Shown piece after piece: positions 42,876 to 56,600 of a stretch of DNA of 64,000 nucleotides. Positions within the stretch are counted from its first letter, which is position 1; each line of letters starts with the position of its first letter. Origin of the DNA: Macrostomum hystrix (Eukaryota > Platyhelminthes > Macrostomidae); contig CATNEN010000024.1 in the NCBI GenBank assembly GCA_950097015.1, forward strand, positions 4,636,501 through 4,700,500, in the 5' to 3' direction. The notes beneath the pieces were generated by a model. That model was not told the DNA's origin, did no database searches, and saw nothing but the letters and a program-made list of their open reading frames with translations. Position numbers and translations under genes: made by a program.

Positions 42876-44608
42876 GGTTAATGCCGTCTGTTCAATGAAC
42901 TTTACTATGCCAATTGGTGAGATTCAGATCGGAAAATTCTATACGCTCGTATCGGCGAAGTTTACTCAGGTAAACTCTCAGGTACCTTTACGCCCTTCAT
43001 TCCTCCTTCCTAATTTATATTCCTCATTCCCGCCACAAGCCGCTACGAATCTGATGTGGCCGGGGAAGAGGGAAGTCGCCGTGTATACGCCAAGTCCAAC
43101 CAACGGATAGCAAGTAGAGGAGAGCAAAGAGAGAGGCATTCTTGTTAGTTCAGGTTGCAGTCGCGTACAGTAATATATGTACTCACGGCTACTTTCGTCC
43201 CGTTCATATAGTTCCGGGAAAGAGAATCGTTTAAATCAGGTGAGGATCGAGAATTAGATGCACACGCAGTAGATGAGATGCGAAGAGAAAATGTTCTGAG
43301 ATCTAAAGCATTGTATGTGTGAGCGATCGAGCCAAAACTATCATGAAAGAAAAAAACTTAATAAAAACACAAGAAATAAAAATAAATGCCAATCTTAAGA
43401 TAAAAACGTATGTACATTATGCACGGATTAAGCGATTAGCTTCAACGTATTTAAGTTATATACTGCAAGCGAACATGCGTCATGTGTCATAATTGTCATA
43501 TGCAATTTGCATATGCATTTCGCATTTGTCATTTCTATATATACTTTCATTGACAATTTATTGTCATAAATTAAAACATGCATTTGTTTTGAAGGCTTCC
43601 GGTACCTCGGCTGCCTCGTCATGGCATTGGAGATCGCCGGAGACCAGAAAGCATCGAAAATATAGTACCACTGCGGTACACTATTGTGACTGCAACTTGC
43701 CGAGCCTTCTCTATTCGTGACATGGCGTAAAAAAGCCCGATCAGTATGGCTTTCCTTCAGGCGCCAAGCCCTGAAATTCACGTGCTCAGGCGTCACAAAC
43801 ACAGGGAGCCTAGTATAAACAAAAAAATATTGATTCATCCTAATCTTAATCCTACAGATATCACGATTTAAAAATCGATTGCAATCATAAGCACGATGCA
43901 AAAGCGTACTTAAACCATGTTCGCAACCGCTGTATATGCTCTCTCCGTTTTGAAACAGAGAGGCTTCATATTTCCGCTTGGAGTTTTTTTTAATACGGAT
44001 GACATGTAAATTTCATCTGCTATTGTTTCCACTATTTCGATTTCTGTAGATTTTCAATATAGACAAATCGTTGAAATCTTCAATTTGATCGGATCCAGTC
44101 GGGTAAAACAATTACTGAAGCACATAAGCCTTATTTAGGCATAAATGCAATCTCTTCGTATGATTGAGCAAATGTGTTAATATTTTAATTACAGAAAATA
44201 GATTTACAGAGAAGCGAACTTGCAAAATTATATTTAACAAACGGTCTTTCCTTTCTAGTTTTTTCCAGTTTTAATTTCCAGTTTTCCAGTTTAGAAATGA
44301 GCTGCTACGAATCCTTATCTGCTCACCTCGCTCTGCTCATCTATTTATAATTGTGATGTAGATATTCAATCGCTTGCTACTTGTTACAAGTCCCATGATT
44401 CCTTGCATTTCGAACATCATTCTGAGCATCTTGACTACTTAATCACATGATATTAATTATGAGATAGTTAATGATCATTTAAATACATCTACGAATTATA
44501 CTTTGATTTTTTAGCCTTTTGGTTGCTAGCCATTGACTTTGTCTGAATTCAACTGATTACTGTGTGTCGTGAGTTTTTGTGTTGCTAAACCGATCATTGT
44601 CAGAGCTC
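42876..44608. promoter_or_regulatory. Shared upstream region of SLC22-like and OGA genes
   Basis: The two start codons face away from each other across 1,733 bp, so both promoters must lie here unless either gene has a distant 5' exon. No TATA box in convincing position and no CpG-rich core were recognised. A minus ORF of 157 codons (43428-43901), with an acceptor-like start near 43812, has no recognisable family. I leave it as a low-confidence candidate, not a gene. Confidence 0.45.
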
Positions 44609-44651
44609 ATGCATAATAAATCTGGGTCGTTTCTCTGTGGAGTTGTTGAAG
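44609..44651 (+). CDS. OGA: OGA exon 1, 43-nt coding start
   Basis: [15 protein letters not shown] begins here: ATG at 44609, 14 codons plus one base, donor GTAAGT. The GVVEG of GH84 is completed by the first two bases of exon 2. It is much shorter than the human N-terminal extension, so OGA starts almost directly at the catalytic domain. Confidence 0.88.
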
Positions 44652-47600
44652 GTAAGTAAAAGGAAAATGTCCGATGATTAGAGCACTACCAGTTCTATTT
44701 ATTAGGTTGCTACCAATCTGAAATACAATTATGGTAAGTATGATAAGCTTAGAGGCCTATTGAAAACAGATGTAAGCTTTAGTGCTCAAAAGGGCAAAAC
44801 AAGTCAGATTTACAGTATTATAAAAATTATAAATCCAGGGTAATTTAAAAGAGACTTTTACAGCTATATAACTAATATTGTAGGCTAGCTTATCGATAGC
44901 AATTACTTGTTAGTTTTTTACAAGGTTTTATTTTGCTAAGTTACAAAGATAAGCATTACAAAGCTGTCTATGTCTATATATGTCTTTATCACTAATTTGT
45001 AGGCCCCCCCTATATAATAAAATAGAAGAAAATGCATTGTCCTACTTTTAATAAATAATTTTATTGCTATTTAGGTTATTCTTAAAATTGGGCATAGCTA
45101 GGCCTATTCTACTTAAAAATAGTTGCTTTTACACCTTGTAATTCTGTAGCTCTGTAGTTCTTTGCTTTATTCTTGTCGTTTTTAGTGCATTAAAAGTTGA
45201 TCAGAGCTATGTTAGAGTTTGTTTCATGTTAATTTTTATTTGAAATAGTTTTTACAAATGATATTGACTTCAGTTTCAATAGAATCAGTCTTGGCATGAC
45301 TTTAATAGAGTAAAAGTTTTAACAAAAATTATTTAAACATTTCAGTGTGTTTTTACCTATCTTTTGAAAACAAAAAATTAAATAAAATGCATAGCTAGAT
45401 ATATAATACATCAGAAACACTCTAAAAAAGATTTTTTTTTGCAAAATCAAGCTATAAAATTTGTTATTAGATATAAGCCACCATTAAGTGTCTATAGTAT
45501 AGTGCCTAGCTTATTACTAAATAAGCTTTATTTTTATATATTTAGCAATCATTCTATATTATCTAGGGTGAGAGCAATTAGTAGGAAAAGCAAACTTTAG
45601 AAAGAAAAATCATAGTTCATAAAAGTAATAAAGTGTAACTAAAATTGTTTAATAATATATGATCCCTCATTTGTAGGAAATATGAATAATAAATGATAAT
45701 TCATTAAAATTAAATTACTTGGCCATGGCAAATAAAATATATTTGTTAAGTGAGCAATACTTTTCCTTGTTAAATAATATAAGTAAAGCTATATAATAAT
45801 GATTATAAATGTGTAAAAAAATTTTACTTATAAATACAGTACAAGATTGGCGAATCGAACATATACTTAGCTTATAGAACTCTCTCATGCTGGTTTTGAT
45901 GAAGCTTAAGGCCTTAGAAAGGCCACAGTTTTATCCTTGTTATATAATATGAGTGCATCAAATACTGCTTCTAGGCTTCTATGGCCGACCTTGGACGTCG
46001 GAGCAGAGGAAGGAGCTATTCCAACGCATGAAAGCCATGCAGATGAATACCTATCTATATGCGCCCAAGGATGACTGCAAGCATAGACGCTTCTGGCGCG
46101 AACTCTACTCCGTTGAAGAGACTGGTAGGAGGAGTTTTCGATTGCTTTCGCCAATATTTTTTGACATTTTAACTTATCTAATGGTGGCAAAAATCTAATC
46201 CCCAAATCGCACAAAACTCAGAGAATCTGCAATCGCTGGTGCAGTCGGCCCAAGCAGCCGGTGTGACATTTATCTATGCCATCTCGCCTGGCCTAGACAT
46301 GGTATTCTCCAAGGAGGTGCACCTGCTCAAGCGAAAACTAGTACAGGTCAGCGAACTCGGCTGCCGATCCTTTGCCCTGCTATTCGACGACATCGACATC
46401 GAGCTTTGCCACTTTGATAAAGAGGTCTTCCAGTCGCCGGCCCACGCCCAGGTGTCTGTCACTAACGAAGTATTTCAACACCTGGGCTCGGCTGTGCAAC
46501 AGTTTCTATTCTGCCCCACCGAGTACTGCGCCAGCCGTGCTCAGCCGGATGTTCGTACCTCGGCCTATCTAAACACCATCGGCAGTCGCTTGCTGCCCGG
46601 CATTCACGTTATGTGGACCGGGCCGAAGGTTGTCTCTAAGGAGATCAGCGTGGCCTCAGTGAAGGAACTGGCTGAGGTGCTCCGACGCCGGCCACTAATC
46701 TGGGACAATATTCACGCCAACGATTATGATCCCAGGCGCGTGTTTCTAGGCCCATTCGAGGGTCGCAGTCCCGAGCTAATACCTCACATGGCCGGCGTGC
46801 TCACCAATCCTAATTGCGAATTTGAAGTAAGTTTTTTTTTCAATATAATTCTACTTGTAGGTTGTAGACTAGTGCTTAGAGCGTCGGAGTCGCGAACGTT
46901 GGGGGTTCGATTACCGACTCCACTGGAACAATTTGTGTCCTTTAGCAAGACACTTATCTCTGTATTGCTTTAGTTCACCCCAGCATTAGTGGCGTCCACC
47001 CAGTCCATTGACTGAACAGCTATACGCGCAATAGCTGCGGCTGTGCTGTAGGCTTTACATGTGGCCTAATTAGGGCAGATGTAATATATTAGTATAATTT
47101 TTATTGCTTTACTTATAGTAGTAGTTACCTAATTTTCGCCAGGGGGGAATAATTCGAACGCCAACAAAATTTCAGGCAAACTTTGTCGCTCTGAGCAGCC
47201 TGGCTGACTGGGCTCGCAGTTCACCTGAGCAGGTTCAGTTGGACGCACTGATCTCTAGCAGTCCGGTGAAAAGCGACATTCAATTAGAGAGCGAAGGCAC
47301 CGTCGCCGCTTACAGTCCCGAGGCGGCGCTGCGCCGAGCTCTAGAACAATGGCTGCCGACTTTCTATAGGCGAAAACGGCCACCGCCCGTGCCGGCGCTG
47401 CAGCCCGCTGAGCCCAGCGGCGCTGTTGCCAGTGCTGTTGGCGCCGTCGGAGCTGTTGGCGCTGGCGGCGTCGTCACCGGAGTGACCGCCGCCACTGCCG
47501 AGTTCGGCCTGCCAGAGCCGCTGCCTCAGCCTATTAACAGCTTGGTGGAACCTATGGAGGTCTGTACATGTCAGAAGTAATAAAATTGTCAATTCGCCTG

Positions 47601-50600
47601 TACACTCCTGTCTGTGCCAGTACTATCATGTACCTGTCTGTGCCAGTACAATCATGTACCTGTCTGTGCCAGTACAATCATGTACCTGTCTGTGCCAGTA
47701 CAATCATGTACCTGTCTGTGCCAGTACAATCATGTACCTGTCTGTGCCAGTACCATCATGTACCTGTCTGTGCCAGTACCATCATGTACCTGTCTGTACC
47801 AGTACTATCATGTACCTGTCTGTACCAGTACTATCATGTACCTGTCTGTACCAGTACTATCATGTACCTGTCTGTGCCAGTACTATCATGTACCTGTCTG
47901 TGCCAGTACTATCATATAACTGTCTGTACCTTAATAAATATCTGGTCTGCATCTGTCTGTACTTAAACCCACCCGTCTGTCTGTATCCCGTTTCAGGTCT
48001 GTACCTGACTTTTCTTTCCCTCATGCAGTCTGTATATTTTAATTAATTAAGCTTTTTAGCTACGTCCAATTTAATGTTAAAAAAGCAAACCTTATCATTT
48101 TTGCTATAGTTTCTCTTGCGTCAAAAAGTTTTTTATTAATTCAAATTATCTCAGGTGGAGCCCCACGACGATTGGTCACCAGCCTGTTCGCCAGACGAAC
48201 AACTCACTTTAGATGAGTTACTGCTCGTGTGCCACCTGTTCTACGAACCATTCCAACACGGCTCCTTAGCCCTAGTCTTGCTCGAAGACTTTCAATGGTT
48301 AAAGTGCAACGCTCATCTAATGAGCAACTCCAGCTCCGTGGAAGCCGACTGCACGGCCAGCCGGCCGGAGTGGCTGGAGCGGGCCGCCAGATTCCGCCGG
48401 GAGGTCGCCCGCCTGCGGGCCGTCCAACGCAAACTGGAGGTCATTCCTAACCGGGCCGTAGCATTTGACCTGCTGCCCTACGTGGCCGACATGAGCACCA
48501 TACTGGGCATCCTGGACGCCTACCTCAACTGGCTCAGTGAGGCAGTTATTATTATTTCTATTGTCCAACGCAGCCTCGAAGCTGTTCATTGTTGCCCGTA
48601 TCATTTCATGCTGCGTTTTTTAGTAAATTCAGTCTAGCGATCACTTTTATGTCCAGGAAAAATATGTTAGACGCACAGTTGGCACTTTTACACTTTTCAA
48701 TCCCCTAAATGCTGTCAAAACGTAAATCAGTTGCTTCGATCACCAGGTTTCTTTAAATTCCATTCTATAATCCTCAGATCCAATTCAATAATCTTTAGAT
48801 CACATTCAAAAATCATTAGATCCTATTCAATAATCTTCAGATCCCATTCAATAATCTTCAGATCCCATTCTATAATCTTCAGATCCCATTCAATAATCTT
48901 TAGATCACATTCAATAATCTTTAGATCACATTCAATAATCTTTAGATCACATAAAAAAATCTTTAGATCCCATTCTATAATCTTTAGATCACATTCTATA
49001 ATCTTTAGATCACATTAAAAAATCATTAGATCACATTCAATAATCTTTAGATCACATTCAATAATCTTTAGATCACATTCAATAATCTTTAGATCCCATT
49101 CAATAATCTTTAGATCACATTCAAAAATCTTTAGATCCCATTCAATAATCTTTAGATCACATTCAAAGATCTTTAGATCCCATTCAATAATCTTTAGATC
49201 ACATTCAAAGATCTTTAGATCCCATTCAATAATCTTTAGATCCCATTCAATAATCTTTAGATCCCATTCAAAAATCTTTAGATCCCATTCAATAATCTTT
49301 AGATCACATTCAAAAATCTTCAGATCCCATTCAATAATCTTTAGATCCCATTCAATAATCTTTAGATCCCATTCTATAATCTTCAGATCCCATTCTATAA
49401 TCTTCAGATCCCATTCAATAATCTTTAGATCCCATTCTATAATCTTCAGATCCCATTCTATAATCTTCAGATCCCATTCAATAATCTTTAGATCACATTC
49501 AATAATCTTTAGATCACATTCTATAATCTTTAGATCACATTAAAAAATCATTAGATCACATTCAATAATCTTTAGATCACATTCAATAATCTTTAGATCA
49601 CATTCAATAATCTTTAGATCCCATTCAATAATCTTTAGATCACATTCAAAAATCTTTAGATCCCATTCAATAATCTTTAGATCACATTCAAAGATCTTTA
49701 GATCCCATTCAATAATCTTTAGATCACATTCAAAGATCTTTAGATCCCATTCAATAATCTTTAGATCCCATTCAATAATCTTTAGATCCCATTCAAAAAT
49801 CTTTAGATCCCATTCAATAATCTTTAGATCACATTCAAAAATCTTCAGATCCCATTCAATAATCTTTAGATCCCATTCAATAATCTTTAGATCCCATTCT
49901 ATAATCTTCAGATCCCATTCTATAATCTTCAGATCCCATTCAATAATCTTTAGATCCCATTCTATAATCTTCAGATCCCATTCTATAATCTTCAGATCCC
50001 ATTCAATAATCTTCAGATCCCATTCTATAATCTTTAGATCACATTCAAAAATCTTTAGATCCCATTCAATAATCTTTAGATCCCATTCAATAATCTTTAG
50101 ATCCCATTCAATAATCTTCAGATCCCATTCAATAATCTTTAGATCCCATTCAATAATCTTTAGATCCCATTCAATAATCTTTAGATCCCATTCTATAATC
50201 TTTAGATCCCATTCAATAATCTTTAGATCCCATTCTATAATCTTTAGATCCCATTCAATAATCTTCAGATCCCATTCTATAATCTTCAGATCCCATTCTA
50301 TAATCTTTAGATCCCATTCTATAATCTTTAGATCACATTCAATAATCTTCAGATCACATTCAAAAATCTTTAGATCCCATTCAATAATCTTTAGATCCCA
50401 TTCTATAATCTTTAGATCACATTCAATAATCTTTAGATCCCATTCAATAATCTTTAGATCCCATTCTATAATCTTTAGATCCCATTCAATAATCTTTAGA
50501 TCCCATTCAATAATCTTTAGATCCCATTCTATAATCTTTAGATCCCATTCAATAATCTTTAGATCCCATTCTATAATCTTTAGATCCCATTCAATAATCT

Positions 50601-53600
50601 TCAGATCCCATTCTATAATCTTTAGATCCCATTCAATAATCTTTAGATCCCATTCTATAATCTTTAGATCCCATTCTATAATCTTTAGATCCCATTCAAT
50701 AATCTTTAGATCCCATTCTATAATCTTTAGATCCCATTCTATAATCTTTAGATCCCATTCAATAATCTTTAGATCCCATTCTATAATCTTTAGATCCCAT
50801 TCTATAATCTTTAGATCCCATTCAATAATCTTTAGATCCCATTCTATAATCTTTAGATCCCATTCTATAATCTTTAGATCCCATTCAATAATCTTTAGAT
50901 CCCATTCTATAATCTTTAGATCCCATTCAATAATCTTCAGATCCCATTCTATAATCTTTAGATCCCATTCAATAATCTTTAGATCACATTCAATAATCTT
51001 CAGATCACATTAAAAAATCTTTAGATCCCATTCAATAATCTTTAGATCCCATTCTATAATCTTTAGATCACATTCAATAATCTTTAGATCCCATTCTATA
51101 ATCTTTAGATCCCATTCAATAATCTTTAGATCCCATTCAATAATCTTTAGATCCCATTCTATAATCTTTAGATCCCATTCAATAATCTTTAGATCCCATT
51201 CAATAATCTTTAGATCCCATTCAATAATCTTTAGATCCCATTCTATAATCTTTAGATCCCATTCTATAATCTTTAGATCCCATTCTATAATCTTTAGATC
51301 CCATTCTATAATCTTTAGATCCCATTCTATAATCTTTAGATCCCATTCTATAATCTTCAGTTCCCATTCTATAATCTTTAGATCCCATTCTATAATCTTT
51401 AGATCCCATTCTATAATCTTTAGATCCCATTCTATAATCTTTAGATCCCATTCAATAATCTTTAGATCCCATTCTATAATCTTTAGATCCCATTCAATAA
51501 TCTTTAGATCCCATTCTATAATCTTTAGATCCCATTCAATAATCTTTAGATCCCATTCAATAATCTTTAGATCCCATTCAATAATCTTTAGATCACATTC
51601 AAAGATCTTTAGATCCCATTCAATAATCTTTAGATCCCATTCAATAATCTTTAGATCCCATTCAAAAATCTTTAGATCCCATTCAATAATCTTTAGATCA
51701 CATTCAAAAATCTTCAGATCCCATTCAATAATCTTTAGATCCCATTCAATAATCTTTAGATCCCATTCTATAATCTTCAGATCCCATTCTATAATCTTCA
51801 GATCCCATTCAATAATCTTTAGATCCCATTCTATAATCTTCAGATCCCATTCTATAATCTTCAGATCCCATTCAATAATCTTCAGATCCCATTCTATAAT
51901 CTTTAGATCACATTCAAAAATCTTTAGATCCCATTCAATAATCTTTAGATCCCATTCAATAATCTTTAGATCCCATTCAATAATCTTCAGATCCCATTCA
52001 ATAATCTTTAGATCCCATTCAATAATCTTTAGATCCCATTCAATAATCTTTAGATCCCATTCTATAATCTTTAGATCCCATTCAATAATCTTTAGATCCC
52101 ATTCTATAATCTTTAGATCCCATTCAATAATCTTCAGATCCCATTCTATAATCTTTAGATCCCATTCAATAATCTTTAGATCACATTCAATAATCTTCAG
52201 ATCACATTCAAAATCTTTAGATCCCATTCAATAATCTTTAGATCCCATTCTATAATCTTTAGATCACATTCAATAATCTTTAGATCCCATTCAATAATCT
52301 TTAGATCCCATTCTATAATCTTTAGATCCCATTCAATAATCTTTAGATCCCATTCAATAATCTTTAGATCCCATTCTATAATCTTTAGATCCCATTCAAT
52401 AATCTTTAGATCCCATTCTATAATCTTTAGATCCCATTCAATAATCTTCAGATCCCATTCTATAATCTTTAGATCCCATTCAATAATCTTTAGATCCCAT
52501 TCTATAATCTTTAGATCCCATTCTATAATCTTTAGATCCCATTCAATAATCTTTAGATCCCATTCTATAATCTTTAGATCCCATTCAATAATCTTCAGAT
52601 CCCATTCTATAATCTTTAGATCCCATTCAATAATCTTTAGATCACATTCAATAATCTTCAGATCACATTAAAAAATCTTTAGATCCCATTCAATAATCTT
52701 TAGATCCCATTCTATAATCTTTAGATCCCATTCAATAATCTTTAGATCCCATTCAATAATCTTTAGATCCCATTCTATAATCTTTAGATCCCATTCAATA
52801 ATCTTTAGATCCCATTCTATAATCTTCAGTTCCCATTCTATAATCTTTAGATCCCATTCTATAATCTTTAGATCCCATTCTATAATCTTTAGATCCCATT
52901 CTATAATCTTTAGATCCCATTCAATAATCTTTAGATCCCATTCTATAATCTTTAGATCCCATTCAATAATCTTTAGATCCCATTCTATAATCTTTAGATC
53001 CCATTCAATAATCTTTAGATCCCATTCAATAATCTTTAGATCACATTCAATAATCTTTAGATCACATTAAAAAATCATTAGATCACATTCAATAATCTTT
53101 AGATCACATTCTATAATCTTCAGATCCCATTCAATAATCTTTAGATCCCATTCAATAATCTTTAGATCCCATTCAATAATCTTCAGATCCCATTCAATAA
53201 TCTTTAGATCCCATTCAATAATCTTTAGATCACATTCTATAATCTTCAGATCCCATTCTATAATCTTTAGATCCCGTTCTATAATCTTCAGATCCCATTC
53301 TATGATCTTTAGATCCCATTCTATAATCTTTAGATGCCATTTACACATCTTCAGATCCCATTCTATAATCTTCAGATCCCATTCTATAATCTTCAGATCC
53401 CATTCAATAATCGTTAGATCCCATTCTATAATCTTCAGATCCCATTCTATAATCTTCAGATCCCATTCTATAATCTTCAGATCCCATTCTATAATCTTCA
53501 GATCCCATTTATAATCTTCAGATCCCATTCAATAATCTTAAGATCCTATCTATAATCTTCAGATTCCATTCTATAATCTTCAGATCCCATTCTATAATCT

Positions 53601-56600
53601 TTAGATCCCATTCTATAATCTTCAGATCCCATTCTATAATCTTCAGATCCCATCTATAATCTTCAGATCCCATTCAATAATCTTCAGATCCTATCTATAA
53701 TCTTCAGATTCCATTCTATAATCTTCAGATCCCATTTTATAATCTTCAGATCCCATTCTATAATCTTCAGATCCCATTCTATAATCTTCAGATCCCATTC
53801 AATAATCGTTAGATCCCATTCTATAATCTTCAGATCCCATTCTATAATCAGTAGATCCCATTCTATAATCTTCAGATCCCATTCTATAATCTTCAGATCC
53901 CATCTATAATCTTCAGATCCCATTCAATAATCTTCAGATCCTATCTATAATCTTCAGATTCCATTCTATAATCTTCAGATCCCATTCTATAATCTTTAGA
54001 TGCCATTCACACATCTTCAGATCCCATTCAATAATCTTCAGATCCCATTCTATAATCTTCAGATCCCATTCTATAATCTTCAGATCCCATTCTATAATCT
54101 TCAGATCCCATTTATAATATTCAGATCCCATTCAATAATCTTAAGATCCCATTTATAATCTTCAGATCCCATTCAATAATCTTCAGATCCCATTCTATAA
54201 TCTTTAGATGCCATTCACACATCTTCAGATCCCATTTAATAATCTTCAGATCCCATTCTATAATCTTCAGATCCCATTCTATAATCTTCATATCCCATTC
54301 TATGATCTTTAGATCCCATTCTATAATCTTTAGATGCCATTCACACATCTTCAGATCCCATTCTATAATCTTCAGATCCCTATCTATAATCTTCAGATCC
54401 CATTCTATAATCTTCAGATCCCATCTATAATCTTCAGATCCCATTCAATAATCTTCAGATCCTATCTATAATCTTCAGATTCCATTCTATAATCTTCAGA
54501 TCCCATTTTATAATCTTTAGATGCCATTCACACATCTTCAGATCCCATTCAATAATCTTCAGATCCCATTCTATAATCTTCAGATCCCATTCTATAATCT
54601 TCAGATCCCATTCTATAATCTTCAGATCCCATTTATAATCTTCAGATCCCATTCAATAATCTTAAGATCCTATCTATAATCTTCAGATCCCATTCTATAA
54701 TCTTCAGATCCCATTCTATAATCTTTAGATGCCATTCACACATCTTCAGATCCCATTCAATAATCTTCAGATCCCATTCAATAATCTTCAGATCCCATTC
54801 AATAATCTTTAGATCCCATTCTCAGCATCTCTGAATACTCGCCTAAACATAAACAGTTTTAGTAATTTTTAGTGCAACTCGAATGGGTGCCCTATATATA
54901 AAGCTATTATACAGTGTATATAATACCTTAATCTTTGTTTATGGCATTTTTGTGTTATACATTTTTAAGCTTAAATATCTTTTATTATTTGATTTAATCA
55001 AACTAAATTCCATCGGCAGAATGTTTTGACGCAAGTTCTGTAAAACGCCTGTCGAGTTTAAGTAGTTTATTGGGTCAATGTTCCATTGTAAGCAAAAATT
55101 ATCAAGTTGACAATGACAGCGCGCTTCCAAAATCCTAGTTTGCGTTAATAAAATTCAATTGTTTGTACACTCTTTCTATAAGCTGAAAGCTTTTTTCACA
55201 TTTTTATTCACATGATTCTGTTTCCGTATTCTATTCAATGGGCTATTTTGCGAATCTACATTTTCTAAATTTAGTTTGCATTTTATCATATTTATGGATA
55301 TTCGCTTCGTTTCTAAGAAATTAAAGCACATTGGGACATTTTAACCAACACAAGACACACAATCTGCTGTACAAGTCTACCATGTAATAATTAGTCTCTC
55401 TGCCTGCCTGTCCAATCTGTCTCTAAGTAGTCTGCCTGCCTGTCCAATCTGTCTCTAAGTAGTCTGCCTGCCTGTCCAATCTGTCTCTAATTAGTCTGCC
55501 TGCCTGTCCAATCTGTCTCTAAGTAGTCTGCCTGCCTGTCCAATCTGTCTCTAATTAGTCTGCCTGCCTGTCCAATCTGTCTCTAATTAGTCTGCCTGCC
55601 TGTCCAATCTGTCTCTAAGTAGTCTGCCTGCCTGTCCAATCTGTCTCTAATTAGTCTGCCTGCCTGTCCAATCTGTCTCTAATTAGTCTGCCTGCCTGTC
55701 CAACCTGTCTCTAAGTAGTCTGCCTGCCTGTCCAATCTGTCTCTAATTAGTCTGCCTGCCTGTCCAATCTGTCTCTAATTAGTCTGCCTGCCTGTCCAAT
55801 CTGTCTCTAATTAGTCTGCCTACCTGTCCAATCTGTCTCTAATTAGTCTGCCTACCTGTCCAATCTGTCTCTAATTAGTATGCCTACCTGTCCAATCTGT
55901 CTCTAATTAGTCTGTTTGCCTGTCCAATCTGTCTCTAATTAGTCTGTTTGCCTGTCCAATCTGTCTCTAATTAGTCTGCCTACCTGTCCAATCTGTCTCT
56001 AATTAGTCTGCCTACCTGTCCAATCTGTCTCTAATTAGTCTGCCTACCTGTCCAATCTGTCTCTAATTAGTCTGCCTACCTGTCCAATCTGTCTCTAATT
56101 AGTCTGCCTGCCTGTCCAATCTGTCTCTAATTAGTCTGCCTACCTGTCCAATCTATCTCTAATTAGTCTGCCTGCCTATCCAATCTGTCTCTAATTAGTC
56201 TGCCTGCCTGTCCAATCTATCTCTAATTAATCTGCCTGCCTGTCCAATCTATCTCTAATTAGTCTGCCTGCCTATCCAATCTGTCTCTAATTAGTCTGCC
56301 TGCCTGTCCAATCTGTCTCTAATTAGTCTGCCTGCCTGTCCAATCCGTCTCTAATTAGTCTGCCTACCTGTCCAATCTGTCTCTAATTAGTCTGCCTGCC
56401 TGACCAATCTGTCTCTAATTAGTCTGCCTGCCTGTCCAATCTGTCTCTAATTAGTCTGTTTGCCTGTCCTGAATACGAGTATAAATATCCTAGATATTAA
56501 AAGTAGATTAGCGTCTGAATCGGCACTGTTCAAAAGTTGCAAGGGGCTTTTTTAACGCAAATGAGAGCATGATTTTAACATATTTTTTGTAAAGCGGACA

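Noticed and set aside
51010-52227. 405-codon minus ORF with a 7-residue repeat
   Set aside because: 21-bp satellite within OGA intron 5, antisense to the gene; similar frames recur wherever variants happen to lack stops.
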